Assembly (NCBI GenBank): GCA_000437215.1
Contig: FR898640.1
Span: 1-64,000, forward strand
Reading direction: 5' to 3'
DNA from: Clostridium sp. CAG:440
GTDB taxonomy: Bacteria; Bacillota; Clostridia; TANB77; CAG-508
Length of the DNA: 64,000 nucleotides
Shown: positions 1 to 8,857 of the stretch, one piece after another
Layout of the letters: the number at the start of each line of letters is the position of its first letter
Position numbering within the stretch: the first letter of the stretch is position 1
Program-made: the position numbers and the translations under genes
Notes under the pieces: model-generated
Seen by the model: the letters and a program-made list of their open reading frames with translations, nothing else
What the model was told of the DNA's origin: nothing
Database searches by the model: none

Positions 1-19
1 TGTTTGCGGAACGATTTGT

Positions 20-48
20 ATTATACTATGTTTTTTTGTCCTTGTCAA
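20..48 (-). promoter_or_regulatory. Strong sigma-A promoter reading off the left edge
   Basis: On the minus strand, TTGACA (43-48) and TATAAT (20-25) are separated by exactly 17 bases, a perfect vegetative promoter. Transcription would run left, out of the window. A second promoter lies upstream in tandem at 206-234. Tandem consensus promoters of this kind usually precede rRNA operons in Bacillota, but the transcribed gene is not visible, so that is inference. Confidence 0.7.
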
Positions 49-205
49 CACTTTTTTAAAATATTTTTTAAAAATATTTTATTGTAATTTTTGGCAAAAT
101 AAAAAACTAGTAATTGAAGTAAGTAAAATTTAAAGTTATATAATTTATTACTAATTCTTTTGCTTCTTTTTATTACATTTTCTTGTGTTTTCTTGGTACT
201 TTTTT

Positions 206-234
206 ATCTTAACATACGTGTCGATTTTTGTCAA
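206..234 (-). promoter_or_regulatory. Second tandem sigma-A promoter, minus strand
   Basis: TTGACA (229-234) and TAAGAT (206-211) on the minus strand with a 17-base spacer. It lies about 185 bases upstream of the promoter at 20-48 and reads the same way, sharing the local context GTGTTGACA. The rest of 1-401 is A+T-rich and holds no convincing gene. Confidence 0.6.
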
Positions 235-401
235 CACATTTTTTAAATTTTTTTAAACTTTTTGCAAATTGTTACTATTCTTTATTTTAATTATATATCC
301 TGTAAAATGTAATCCAAAATTCTTTAAAAATGTATGAAATATAATTTACATTTTATATAATGTAAATCATAAGAAAAACATATAATTTTAACTATGAATA
401 T

Positions 402-635
402 CTATATTTCTACCAAAATTAAATCATCTCCTATACATTTTATATTTTGCCATGGTATGACAATATCATTATTTTGATTAAAAAAGCTCATTATTTTATT
501 ACTTCCTGGCACAATTATAGATGTAATCATTCCAGTTTCCAAATCTGCACAAACATCTTGAACATAGCCAAGTCTTTTTCCATTGTTTATATTTATTACT
601 TCTTTATGTTTAAAATCTAACCCTTTATCTCCCAT
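402..635 (-). CDS. YlmC/YmxH-family PRC-barrel protein
   Basis: A 77-residue protein that reads almost entirely as one PRC-barrel fold: an N-terminal KEVININNGKRLGYVQDV stretch, then a beta-rich core ending in LILVEI. This matches the short YlmC/YmxH family common in sporulating Bacillota, whose biochemical role is poorly defined. I chose the ATG at 633-635 because AGGAAGG lies eight bases before it; an upstream in-frame ATG at 665 has no ribosome binding site. It follows sigG on the same strand, an arrangement common in Clostridia. Family assignment is fairly sure; function is not. Confidence 0.75.
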   Translation of the reverse strand: MGDKGLDFKHKEVININNGKRLGYVQDVCADLETGMITSIIVPGSNKIMSFFNQNNDIVIPWQNIKCIGDDLILVEI

Positions 636-725
636 TTTTATTTCCTTCCTATAATAAATATTCATTATTAATTATATGCAAAAAAAGAAAAAAGATTTCT
701 AAAAATACTTTTTTCTTTTACTTAA

Positions 726-1499
726 TTATTTATAAGTTTTCTTTATATGTGCAATCGCACTTTTTTCAAGCCTTGATACTTGTGCTTGAGATATTCCAAT
801 TTCATTTGCAACTTCCATTTGAGTTCTACCGTCAAAAAATCTTTTATTTATTATCATCTTTTCTTTATCATTTAACTTTTTCATTGCTTGCATTATAGTC
901 ATATTTTCTACCCAAAATTCATCTGTGTTTTTTGTATCTTTAACTTGATCCATTAAATATATACTTTCTGTTCCATCATTATACACAGGTTCTTGCAATG
1001 ATACTGGATCTTGTATTGCATCTAAACTTAAAGAAACATCTTCTTGTTCAACTTCCAATTCTTTTGCAATTTCTAATATTGTTGGTTCTTTTCCGTGCTG
1101 TTTTATATATTTTTCTTTAAATTGCATTGCTTTATATGCTAAATCTCTTACAGATCTACTAACTCTAATACTATTATTATCTCTTAAATATCTTTTTATT
1201 TCACCAATTATCATTGGAACTGCATAAGTACTAAATTGGACATTTTGACTTAGATCAAAATTATCTATTGCTTTTATTAATCCAACACATCCTACTTGAA
1301 ATAAATCATCTGCGTTTTCTCCTCTTCCATAAAATCTTTGTATTACACTTAAAACTAATCTTAAATTACCATTTATGAATTTTTCTCTTGCCGCTTCATC
1401 TCCATTTTTTATCTTTATAAAAAGTTCTTCTTTTTCTTCTTTAGTTAGCAAGGGTAATGTTGAAGTATTTACTGAGGCAATTTCTACCTTGTTAATCAA
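726..1499 (-). CDS. sigG: RNA polymerase sigma-G factor (forespore)
   Basis: A 257-residue sigma-70 family protein. Region 2 carries DDLFQVGCVGLIKAIDNF and the -10 reading segment; region 4 ends with a helix-turn-helix around QMEVANEIGISQAQVSRLEK. Length, the ELFIKIKNGDEAAREKFI start and the position after spoIIGA-sigE identify sigma-G, which drives late forespore genes. The start is TTG at 1497-1499: GGAGG stands eight bases upstream and no closer ATG fits. That Shine-Dalgarno sequence is locked in a hairpin (1508-1550), which suggests translational control of read-through from sigE. The gene has no frameshift. Confidence 0.93.
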   Translation of the reverse strand: MINKVEIASVNTSTLPLLTKEEKEELFIKIKNGDEAAREKFINGNLRLVLSVIQRFYGRGENADDLFQVGCVGLIKAIDNFDLSQNVQFSTYAVPMIIGEIKRYLRDNNSIRVSRSVRDLAYKAMQFKEKYIKQHGKEPTILEIAKELEVEQEDVSLSLDAIQDPVSLQEPVYNDGTESIYLMDQVKDTKNTDEFWVENMTIMQAMKKLNDKEKMIINKRFFDGRTQMEVANEIGISQAQVSRLEKSAIAHIKKTYK

Positions 1500-1507
1500 A
1501 TAAAAAA

Positions 1508-1550
1508 CCTCCTTTGGAAATATTGTTATTTACATTATTTCCAAAAGAAG
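1508..1550 (-). promoter_or_regulatory. Hairpin sequestering the sigG ribosome binding site
   Basis: In the minus-strand RNA the arm at 1536-1550 pairs over 15 positions (13 Watson-Crick and 2 G-U pairs) with the arm at 1508-1522, closing a 13-base loop. The 3' arm contains the whole GGAGG of sigG. RNA reading through from sigE would fold this way and hide the ribosome site. A leader stem-loop that limits sigG translation is known in Bacillus subtilis; equivalence here is inference. Confidence 0.7.
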
Positions 1551-1563
1551 ACATTTTATACTT

Positions 1564-2302
1564 TTATCCAATTTTACTAGAGATTTCTTTTTTCATTTTG
1601 TTTATTATTTTCTTTTCTAATCTTGATATATAACTTTGAGAAATTCCGAAGTTCGTCTGCAACTTCTTTTTGTGTTTTTTCTTTTCCTGTTAAAAATCCA
1701 AATCTCATTTCCATGATATTTTTTTCTCTACTATTTAATTTTAATATTGAAGCTTTCAATAATGATTTATCTACTTCATCTTCTAAGTCCCTTGATGTTA
1801 TATCAGGATCTGTTCCAAGTATTTCTGAAAGTAATAATTCATTGCCATCTCCATCCTTGTTTAATGGTTCATCTATTGATACCTCTCCTTTTAATCTATT
1901 GCTTTTTCTCAAAAACATTAATATCTCATTTTCTATACATCTTGATGCATATGTTGCAAGTTTTATATTTTTGTCTGATTTAAATGTATTTACTCCTTTC
2001 ATTAATCCTATTGTACCTATTGATATCAAATCTTCCAATCCTATTCCTGTATTTTCAAATTTTTTTGCTATGTATACAACAAGCCTTAAATTTCTTTCAA
2101 CTAGTGTTTGTCTTGCAAGTAAATTATCTTCATTATCTAATTGTTCTATATATTTTTGTTCTTCTTCTGGTTCTAATGGCGGTGGTAATGTTTGACTACC
2201 TGCTATATAAAATATTGGCAAATATTCTATCTCATTATTTTCATTTATATATTTAGCACATATTGTGTTAATACTGTTTTTTATAAAATCTTTAATTTTC
2301 AT
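1564..2302 (-). CDS. sigE: Sporulation sigma factor sigma-E, with +1 frameshift
   Basis: Mother-cell sigma factor. The N-terminus (about 1-40) has the pro-sequence typical of pro-sigma-E with the FYIAGSQTLPPPL cleavage region; region 2 contains GLEDLISIGTIGLMKGV. The zero frame runs off at a CGG codon (1646-1648, codon 219) and would end at 1577 with a scrambled tail. Skipping the C gives GGA and restores GISQSYISRLEKK, the region 4.2 recognition helix, ending at 1564 for a product of 245 residues, normal for the family. Without the shift the DNA-binding helix is lost. It lies 15 bases after spoIIGA and upstream of sigG. Confidence 0.88.
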
Positions 2303-2317
2303 GCTATCACTCCTTTT

Positions 2318-3202
2318 TTAGATTAAATCTATCCCAATAAGTGCTCTATATTCTCCATTTTTAGTAAATGACTTGTTATATATTCCTATAATTACATCTT
2401 CTTTTTTTGTATTTTCTTCTTGCATTACTTCTACATATGTAGGTTTTATTCCTATTAGCATTCCATTTTGTTTTCCTAAAGATGAAAATGGGATAAATTT
2501 TAATTTTGATATATATTTGTTTTTTATCTCATCTGGCAAACTTTCAATATCACCTCCTAAGATTTTTTCTAAATTATTTAATATTTCTTTTGGCAAGATA
2601 TCATACAAAAGTGTATGTTCTACAACTATTACAGGTTTTCCACTTATAGGTTCTTTTAACATATTTCCTGTATCTACCATTGCTTTTACTTGTACTTCTT
2701 TTCCTTCAATATTTATTTTTATATCTTTAAACATATCTTTTTTTGATATTTTACTTTTTACAATTTTAAATACTCCAATAATTAAAATAAATGTGACAAT
2801 TGCAGCTAGTATAACTGTTTTTAGCGGATATGTTCCTAAAAATAGTCCATTTTTCATAAGTATGTCTTGTGGTTTTACAATATATATTAGAGCAAATGCT
2901 GCACCTCCAAACGCAAATGAAGTTAAATAAAATACTAATAGTTCTTTCCACATTTTTTTGACATCTTGTGGATTATAGGCTACATATATTATTATTATTG
3001 AAAGTATTATTTTTAATATCATATTTGAATATGCTTTTATATTTGATATATATCCAAAAATCGAATATATTGCTCCTATTAAACTTGCTATTATTAATCT
3101 TAAATGTTTGATTTTTATTTTTAGAATAATTCCTGTTGCTAGTAAAATTATGTAGTTCATTATTAGATTTTCAAAAAGTACAACATCTATGTAAATTGTC
3201 AT
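2318..3202 (-). CDS. spoIIGA: Sigma-E processing peptidase SpoIIGA
   Basis: Membrane aspartic protease that cleaves the pro-sequence from pro-sigma-E after septation. The first half has about five hydrophobic membrane segments, beginning YIDVVLFENLIMNYIILL; the second half is the protease domain with the catalytic motif VDTGN near residue 180. I prefer ATG at 3200-3202, preceded by AGGTG at good spacing, over an in-frame GTG nine bases upstream. It is directly followed by its substrate gene sigE. Length of about 294 residues is normal and no frameshift is seen. Confidence 0.9.
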   Translation of the reverse strand: MTIYIDVVLFENLIMNYIILLATGIILKIKIKHLRLIIASLIGAIYSIFGYISNIKAYSNMILKIILSIIIIYVAYNPQDVKKMWKELLVFYLTSFAFGGAAFALIYIVKPQDILMKNGLFLGTYPLKTVILAAIVTFILIIGVFKIVKSKISKKDMFKDIKINIEGKEVQVKAMVDTGNMLKEPISGKPVIVVEHTLLYDILPKEILNNLEKILGGDIESLPDEIKNKYISKLKFIPFSSLGKQNGMLIGIKPTYVEVMQEENTKKEDVIIGIYNKSFTKNGEYRALIGIDLI

Positions 3203-3382
3203 TTTTATCACCTGCTAAAATATTGTACTACTTGTATTATGAAAAAACTGTCTTTTTCTATTGTAGAAAAAAAGAAATAATCTAAAAAATTCGATTATTT
3301 TTTTATAATTATTATTTTATTATAATAAGCATGTTGATTTTAAACAAAAATAAATTTAAATATTAATATTATAAAAAAGCAT

Positions 3383-3432
3383 AAAAGAACTTAAATTGTC
3401 AAACCCTTTTATCTAACAATTTAAGTTCTTTT
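3383..3432 (-). terminator. Terminator after ftsZ
   Basis: A 17-base perfect inverted repeat (3383-3399 and 3416-3432) in the gap after ftsZ. Its minus-strand transcript ends in a U-rich arm. It separates the ftsA-ftsZ unit from spoIIGA. The gap 3212-3436 otherwise holds A+T-rich DNA with no clear promoter that I could defend. Confidence 0.75.
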
Positions 3433-3436
3433 TATA

Positions 3437-4555
3437 TTACATATTTTTATTTTTATTTTTTCTTAAAAATGAAGGTATGTCCAAATCATTTTGTGATGAA
3501 CCAACATCTGAGCTTGATGGAATTGAATTTATTTTCTTTTCCCATGTTTTTGATACTAAATTATCTACACCAATACTTGAAATATTTTCATTTTTTTCGA
3601 ATCCAGTTGCAATAACTGTAATTTTTATTTCATCTTCCATTGATGGGTCTGTAACTGTACCAAAAATAATATTTGCTTCTGGATCAACACTACGTTGTAC
3701 TAATTCTGCTGCTGTATTTACTTCATGTAATCCTAAGTTTTCTCCACCAGTAATATTTATAATTACTCCTCTTGCACCTTCTATAGATGTTTCTAGTAAT
3801 GGACTTTCAATAGCTGCTTTTGCTGCATCTTCTGCTCTATTTTCTCCAGATGCACTACCTACTCCCATATGTGCCATTCCTGTATTTAACATTATTGTTT
3901 TTACATCTGCAAAGTCTAAGTTTACAAGTCCTGGTACTGCAATTAAGTCTGATATACCTTGTACACCTTGTCTTAATACATCATCTGCCATTTTGAATGC
4001 TTCGATAATTGATGTTTTTCTATCTATAATTTGTAATAATTTGTCATTTGGTATTACAACTAAAGTATCAACTTTACCTTTTAAGCTTTCAATTCCTCTT
4101 TCTGCTTGTGAAAGTCTTTTCTTTCCTTCAAATGTAAATGGTTTTGTAACAACCCCTATTGTTAATATACCCATTTCTTTAGCTATAGAAGCAACTATTG
4201 GTGCAGCACCTGTACCTGTTCCTCCACCCATTCCGGCTGTAACAAATACCATGTCAGCTCCTCTTAGTATTTCTGCAACTTCTGATTTATTTTCTTCTGC
4301 AGATTGTGCTCCAATATCTGGATTAGCTCCTGCTCCTAAACCTCTTGTGATTTTTTCACCAATTTGTATTTTTGTGCTTGCTTTAGAAGTTTGAAGTGCT
4401 TGTCTATCTGTATTAACAGCAATAAAATCTACTCCTTTAATTCCTGATTCGATCATTCTATTTACGGCATTATTTCCAGCTCCACCTACTCCTATAACTT
4501 TTATTGTAGCTGTTCCATCCATCATTGTGATGTTGTTATCATCATATTCCATCAT
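3437..4555 (-). CDS. ftsZ: Cell division protein FtsZ
   Basis: Tubulin-like GTPase forming the Z ring, 372 residues. The GTP-binding fold is clear: IKVIGVGGAGNNAVNRM near residue 20, the tubulin signature GGGTGTGAAP near 110 and the T7 loop region with NLDFADVKT near 210. The C-terminus ends with the conserved peptide DIPSFLRKNK that binds FtsA. It follows ftsA by about 60 bases and precedes spoIIGA, the usual clostridial order. A strong terminator lies just downstream. Confidence 0.97.
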   Translation of the reverse strand: MMEYDDNNITMMDGTATIKVIGVGGAGNNAVNRMIESGIKGVDFIAVNTDRQALQTSKASTKIQIGEKITRGLGAGANPDIGAQSAEENKSEVAEILRGADMVFVTAGMGGGTGTGAAPIVASIAKEMGILTIGVVTKPFTFEGKKRLSQAERGIESLKGKVDTLVVIPNDKLLQIIDRKTSIIEAFKMADDVLRQGVQGISDLIAVPGLVNLDFADVKTIMLNTGMAHMGVGSASGENRAEDAAKAAIESPLLETSIEGARGVIINITGGENLGLHEVNTAAELVQRSVDPEANIIFGTVTDPSMEDEIKITVIATGFEKNENISSIGVDNLVSKTWEKKINSIPSSSDVGSSQNDLDIPSFLRKNKNKNM

Positions 4556-4613
4556 TTTGATTTTTCCTCCCTTAATTTTTATTTATATTCTTAAAATTTA
4601 ATAACTATATGTA

Positions 4614-5843
4614 TTAACTATAGAAAAATTCTTTTATTCTTTCTATAATTGTTTTAAAGAAACTGTCATTTGATTGTGTGTCTATACTGCTAGATACAGT
4701 TCTTGTAAAAGGTTTTGCAGCAATATATCTTACAAGTGCATAACTTGTTCTAAAGCTTGGTTTTACTGTACTAATTGCTCTTCCTGTTGATATTTTTACA
4801 GGAATGTTTAAGTTAATTTTTCCTGCCACATCACTTTTGTTTATATTTACAATACCTTGTCCTGTTAATATAACATTATTTATTTTTTGTTTTATTCCTT
4901 GGTTTGTTATATCTTTATTTATAATTGAAAACATTTCTTCTATTCTTGCTTCAATTATTTCTACTAATTCAGAACTTTTTATTATTTTATTTTTTGTTGT
5001 ATCTTTACATGTATTTAGTATTATGTCATTATCATTATCTATAAATGACTTTAAGGCTAAACCATATTGTCTTTTTAATTTGTCAGCTTCCTCTTCTGAT
5101 ATATTTAATACTAATGCTATATCATTTGTTATATTGTCTCCACCAACTGGTATTGAGTTTGTGTATATAAAAGTTTGTCCCTCAAATACACCTATATCTA
5201 TATTTCCAGCTCCTATGTCAAGTAACATTATATTGTCATGGAGTTCGTTTGTATCTAAAACTAAATTTCTTTCAGCTAATGTTGTAGGTACTATTCCGTC
5301 AATTTCTAATCCTGCTTTTTTAAATATTGATGTTAATTTTCTTACATATTCTCTTTGGGCTAAAATTATTTGTGCATTCATTGTAAAACTTGAACTTATA
5401 CTTCCTACTGGATCTGTTACTACTGTTCCATTTTCTAATACAATTTTGTCTAATACAATATCTACCAAAGCTTGTGATTCTGGTACTTCTATGTCTTTTA
5501 TTTGACTTATTGCACCTTGAACATCTTTCATAGATATTCCTGAGTATTTGTCTTTTACATCTTTAACTATGCTATTTTGAACTATTGTTACATATTTACC
5601 TGGAATAGTTACATATGCTGAATTTATTTTTAAATTTGTTTCATCTTCGGCATCTTTAATAGTTTTTGCTATGCTTAAACTAATTTCATCTTCGTTTATA
5701 ATTTTTCCCTTTTTTAGTCCACTACACTTATATGACGTACTGCTTATAGTTTCTATTTGTCCAAAGTTATTTACTTCTCCTACAACTGTACAAACTTTGG
5801 TAGTTCCTATATCAATACCTACTATGATATCTCCTATAGCCAA
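4614..5843 (-). CDS. ftsA: Cell division protein FtsA
   Basis: Actin-like ATPase that anchors FtsZ to the membrane. The N-terminus has IVGIDIGTTKVCTVVGE (phosphate 1 loop), the middle has ILLDIGAGNIDIGVF (phosphate 2) and the ATP loop VILTGQGIV follows. The C-terminus ends FFKTIIERIKEFFYS, an amphipathic membrane-binding helix. I place the start at a TTG (5841-5843) because GGAGG lies seven bases before it; an in-frame ATG at 5864 would add seven residues and lacks a ribosome site. Product about 409 residues. A consensus promoter sits at 5886-5914. Confidence 0.93.
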   Translation of the reverse strand: MAIGDIIVGIDIGTTKVCTVVGEVNNFGQIETISSTSYKCSGLKKGKIINEDEISLSIAKTIKDAEDETNLKINSAYVTIPGKYVTIVQNSIVKDVKDKYSGISMKDVQGAISQIKDIEVPESQALVDIVLDKIVLENGTVVTDPVGSISSSFTMNAQIILAQREYVRKLTSIFKKAGLEIDGIVPTTLAERNLVLDTNELHDNIMLLDIGAGNIDIGVFEGQTFIYTNSIPVGGDNITNDIALVLNISEEEADKLKRQYGLALKSFIDNDNDIILNTCKDTTKNKIIKSSELVEIIEARIEEMFSIINKDITNQGIKQKINNVILTGQGIVNINKSDVAGKINLNIPVKISTGRAISTVKPSFRTSYALVRYIAAKPFTRTVSSSIDTQSNDSFFKTIIERIKEFFYS

Positions 5844-5885
5844 GTTAATTCCTCCATTTTCCAAGTAATAAATTTTCTAGTGATA

Positions 5886-5914
5886 TTTATATTACATTTT
5901 AAAAAAAATGTCAA
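5886..5914 (-). promoter_or_regulatory. Promoter of ftsA-ftsZ
   Basis: Minus-strand TTGACA (5909-5914) and TATAAA (5886-5891) with a 17-base spacer, about 40 bases before the ftsA start. It makes ftsA-ftsZ a transcription unit separate from the upstream small basic protein operon, whose terminator lies at 5981-6003. Confidence 0.65.
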
Positions 5915-5928
5915 TAGAAATTGTTATA

Positions 5929-5961
5929 TTTTTGTAATCTTTTTGTAACCTTTTTGTAATA
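5929..5961. repeat. Three 11-bp direct repeats upstream of the ftsA promoter
   Basis: Three back-to-back copies of TTTTTGTAAYM (plus strand; 5929-5939, 5940-5950, 5951-5961) lie about 15 bases upstream of the ftsA -35 element. An 11-bp period puts each copy on the same face of the helix, as in an activator site or an UP-like element. No known factor is recognised. Confidence 0.6.
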
Positions 5962-5980
5962 TATTTAAAAACCAAAATAA

Positions 5981-6003
5981 ATAAGCGGTTTTAAGCCGCT
6001 TAT
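5981..6003 (-). terminator. Terminator after the small basic protein operon
   Basis: Inverted repeat ATAAGCGG/CCGCTTAT with a seven-base loop, followed on the minus strand by TTATTTT. It ends the murA-ftsQ-DUF881-sbp unit before ftsA. Confidence 0.65.
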
Positions 6004-6037
6004 TTTATAAATATATAAAAATTTTATACATTTTTTA

Positions 6038-6406
6038 TTATTTATTTTTGTCTTTTTTAGCAAACTTATTGGTCCATTTTTCTACATAATATCTTCTTAT
6101 TATTCCTAAATTCATAAACATTCTCCATACAAATACTACAATTGCTGCTAAGTAAATATCTACATTTAGCTTTTCTCCTAACATTGTTAATAAAATTGCA
6201 AGTATTGCATTTCCAAAAAATCCTGATATAAATATTTTCATATCAAATTTTTTATTAACTACTGAAGCAATTCCTCCAAATACAGAATCCAATGCAGCAA
6301 TAACAGCTATCGCTAAGTAACTTGAATATGTATATGAAATCATTGGAGCGTTCATTCCAAGTATTGCTCCTAAAATACATCCTATTATTATCACTATAAA
6401 AATCAT
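6038..6406 (-). CDS. sbp: Small basic protein (DUF1290 family)
   Basis: A 122-residue membrane protein with four predicted hydrophobic segments, beginning MIFIVIIIGCILGAILG and ending with a strongly basic tail EKWTNKFAKKDKNK. It matches the DUF1290 small basic protein encoded between the DUF881 genes and ftsA in many Bacillota. Its role is unknown; constant placement in the division cluster suggests a link to the envelope or division. It starts 20 bases after the preceding DUF881 gene. No frameshift. Confidence 0.85.
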   Translation of the reverse strand: MIFIVIIIGCILGAILGMNAPMISYTYSSYLAIAVIAALDSVFGGIASVVNKKFDMKIFISGFFGNAILAILLTMLGEKLNVDIYLAAIVVFVWRMFMNLGIIRRYYVEKWTNKFAKKDKNK

Positions 6407-6426
6407 TTTTCTACCTCCATTTTTTA

Positions 6427-7125
6427 TTAGTCATTAATATATTTATAAGTTATGTCTCCATCATATTTTTTAACCAATACCTTGTCACTTTGTATTATTG
6501 TAACTTCATGTCCTAATTTTTTCAAATTATCTGCAACTCCACCTGCGCCTATTAATGCACTTTCTAGGTAAGATTTATTTCCAACAGCTTTTATGACATA
6601 TGGGCTTAATATTCTTTGACCATTTACTTTTATAAACAATTCATTTATATCTACTATATCTGTCATTGTTAGTATTCTTTCATCATTAATAGATATTGCT
6701 TCTGCTCCTGCAGATTTTAAAGAATTTACAATATTTATTAAATCATCTGCAGTTATTGCTGCAATTTCTTCACTTTGACTTGGTTTTATAGTTATTTCTA
6801 TTCCCTGACCTTCTATATTTGTTTTTCCAAGTTTCATATTTGCTTCTTCTAATTCTTCCATAACCAATTCAGAAGTTTCATTATTTGATTCTTTCTTTTG
6901 TTTGTATTCTTCTACTTTTGCTTCTAGTTCTTGATATTGTTTATCTGCTTCTTCATATTTAGATTTCCAATTTGCAAGTTCTGTTCTAAGTTCTCCTTCT
7001 CTCATTGTTTCTATAGATGTAATATCTGTTTCGTTTACAATTTTAAATTGCATAAATGTTACACAAGATAAAGCAAAACATGCAATTCCTATTGTTACCA
7101 TCATTGTCTTTTTGCCTTTTTTCAT
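6427..7125 (-). CDS. DUF881 family protein, copy 2
   Basis: A 232-residue protein with one N-terminal membrane segment (about 8-26), a coiled coil (about 42-95, rich in E and K), and a C-terminal DUF881 domain with GAEAISINDERI, the most conserved part of the family. The ACT-like C-terminal domain probably lies outside the membrane. It is a paralogue of the gene immediately upstream; pairs of DUF881 genes before sbp are typical of Clostridia. Function is not established; position suggests a division or envelope role. Confidence 0.85.
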   Translation of the reverse strand: MKKGKKTMMVTIGIACFALSCVTFMQFKIVNETDITSIETMREGELRTELANWKSKYEEADKQYQELEAKVEEYKQKKESNNETSELVMEELEEANMKLGKTNIEGQGIEITIKPSQSEEIAAITADDLINIVNSLKSAGAEAISINDERILTMTDIVDINELFIKVNGQRILSPYVIKAVGNKSYLESALIGAGGVADNLKKLGHEVTIIQSDKVLVKKYDGDITYKYIND

Positions 7126-7158
7126 ACTACTTCATTCCTTTCTCGTTTATACATTTAT

Positions 7159-7872
7159 CTATTTTACACTTTTACCATATTTAAATTCTATTTTTCCTGT
7201 ATACTTTGGAATTGTTATATCATTAGATTTTTTTAGTTCTGCTTCTATACCATATCTTTTTAATATTTCTAAATAGCCACCTGGTCTTGATAAAGCATCT
7301 AAACTTTCTGGAAGTCCAATTGCCTTTATTGTAAATGGAACTCCTACTTTTTCTCCATTTATATTTATTACATTTCCTTCACATGATATTGCTGTAGTTG
7401 ATATTATTCTTTGATCATTTATTGATATTGCCTCTGCTCCTGCATTTTTTAATTCATTTATTACACTTAACACATCTAAGTCATGTACCAACAAATCATT
7501 TATATTTAAAACATTTGCTGAATTTGTTTTACTATCTTTTAATGTAACTATTACCCCTGGTCCTTTTACTTCTGAAAGTCCTAGTATCTTATTTGCCTTT
7601 TTTATTTGAAGTTCAGCATTTTCTAATTCTGAATTATTTTTTGTAGCACTTTCTCTTTCTTTTTCAAGTGTTTCTTCTGCTTTTTCTACTTCTTTTAATT
7701 TATTGTCATATTTTTCTTTAAATTTTAATACTTCAGCTCTTAAATTATTTTCTTCATAATTTTGACTAACTTGCATATTAGAATTTTCTACAGTTTTTAT
7801 TTGTAAAAATATTCCAAATGTAAGGGCAAAACACATAATTCCTAATACTATACTTATTTTTATTTTATTCAT
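7159..7872 (-). CDS. DUF881 family protein, copy 1
   Basis: Paralogue of the following gene: N-terminal membrane segment (KISIVLGIMCFALTFGIFL), coiled coil, then a DUF881 domain with GAEAISINDQRI. I start it at ATG 7870-7872, preceded by AAAGGATG, giving 237 residues; the longer frame up to 7938 would overlap ftsQ. It begins 17 bases after the ftsQ stop, so the two are co-transcribed. Function unknown. Confidence 0.85.
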   Translation of the reverse strand: MNKIKISIVLGIMCFALTFGIFLQIKTVENSNMQVSQNYEENNLRAEVLKFKEKYDNKLKEVEKAEETLEKERESATKNNSELENAELQIKKANKILGLSEVKGPGVIVTLKDSKTNSANVLNINDLLVHDLDVLSVINELKNAGAEAISINDQRIISTTAISCEGNVININGEKVGVPFTIKAIGLPESLDALSRPGGYLEILKRYGIEAELKKSNDITIPKYTGKIEFKYGKSVK

Positions 7873-7888
7873 AGTATCATCCTTTCTT

Positions 7889-8836
7889 TTATACCTTTTG
7901 TCTAAAATATGCTTTAAATTTGTTTGTAAAATCTCCATTTACGTATATTGTACCTTCATTTCCAGATTCTTTTTCTATTATTTTTTTAGTATATAACATT
8001 TTTGTAGTTAAATTTTCCTGATTTCCTAAATATACTGTCTTTTTTTCTGACTCTAAATATAAAATATATTCGTTTTTATTAGAAATGTCAATACTTGTGA
8101 CCTTTTCGTCTAATTCATTTTCTTTTGCAATTGTCATTATTTTTATTGCCACTTCTAGTTTTTCTAAATCCTTTTGTTCTAGCCTTTTTCCCGGTGTAAT
8201 ATTGTTTTCTTCAGTACTAGCACCTTTTATAACTGGCAGATTAAGTTTGTCCTGAGATATTTCTAATATATACCCTTGATTATTTATATATGCATACCCA
8301 TTTAAAAATTCCAAACTAAAATTTCTTTGTCTTTCCTCTATATCTATTTGAACTTTGTTTGGTAATTGCCTGTTTATCTTTACATCTTGAACATATGGAT
8401 CTTCTTTTATTTTTTTTATTACATCTGATTTTAAAAATCTAAAAATATTTTGGTCCTTTTTTATTCCAGATAAGCTTATTACTTTATCTTTACTTAATAA
8501 ATTTGTATTTATTACTTCTATTTGTGTTATATTAAAAAGTGGTGATGCAAATGCAAATATTGCTCCTGCAATTATTATTAATGCAAGGCTTGTCCATTTT
8601 ATAATTCTTTTTACTCTTTTTTTCTTTTTGGCAATTTTTCTTTGATTTTTAGAAATTGCCGCATTATTTTTTTTCATAAAGTTTTTGTTGTTTTTGTTTG
8701 TCATATTTATAACAGTTTCTGTGTCAAAGTCAAATTCTGTTTCTTCATTTTTTTTCATCTCTTTTATTCTTTTTTCTCTTTGCCTTTGTTTCTGTTTTAT
8801 ATTTTTTTCTTCATGCTTTGCTTGTATTTTACTCAA
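7889..8836 (-). CDS. ftsQ: Cell division protein FtsQ/DivIB
   Basis: A 315-residue bitopic protein. A long basic, coiled cytoplasmic tail (about 1-80) precedes one membrane segment near 85-105 (SLALIIIAGAIFAFASPLF). The outer part begins with a POTRA domain (ITQIEVINTNLLSKDKVI) and continues with the FtsQ/DivIB beta domain. It forms the FtsL-FtsB-FtsQ type complex that controls septal synthesis. It lies between murA and the DUF881 pair, the usual order in Clostridia. Confidence 0.85.
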   Translation of the reverse strand: MSKIQAKHEEKNIKQKQRQREKRIKEMKKNEETEFDFDTETVINMTNKNNKNFMKKNNAAISKNQRKIAKKKKRVKRIIKWTSLALIIIAGAIFAFASPLFNITQIEVINTNLLSKDKVISLSGIKKDQNIFRFLKSDVIKKIKEDPYVQDVKINRQLPNKVQIDIEERQRNFSLEFLNGYAYINNQGYILEISQDKLNLPVIKGASTEENNITPGKRLEQKDLEKLEVAIKIMTIAKENELDEKVTSIDISNKNEYILYLESEKKTVYLGNQENLTTKMLYTKKIIEKESGNEGTIYVNGDFTNKFKAYFRQKV

Positions 8837-8857
8837 ATTTTTTCACCTCTTATTTTA

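Noticed and set aside
3212..3382. Spo0A boxes upstream of spoIIGA
   Set aside because: Only a partial AATCGAA match was seen, not enough to call a site.
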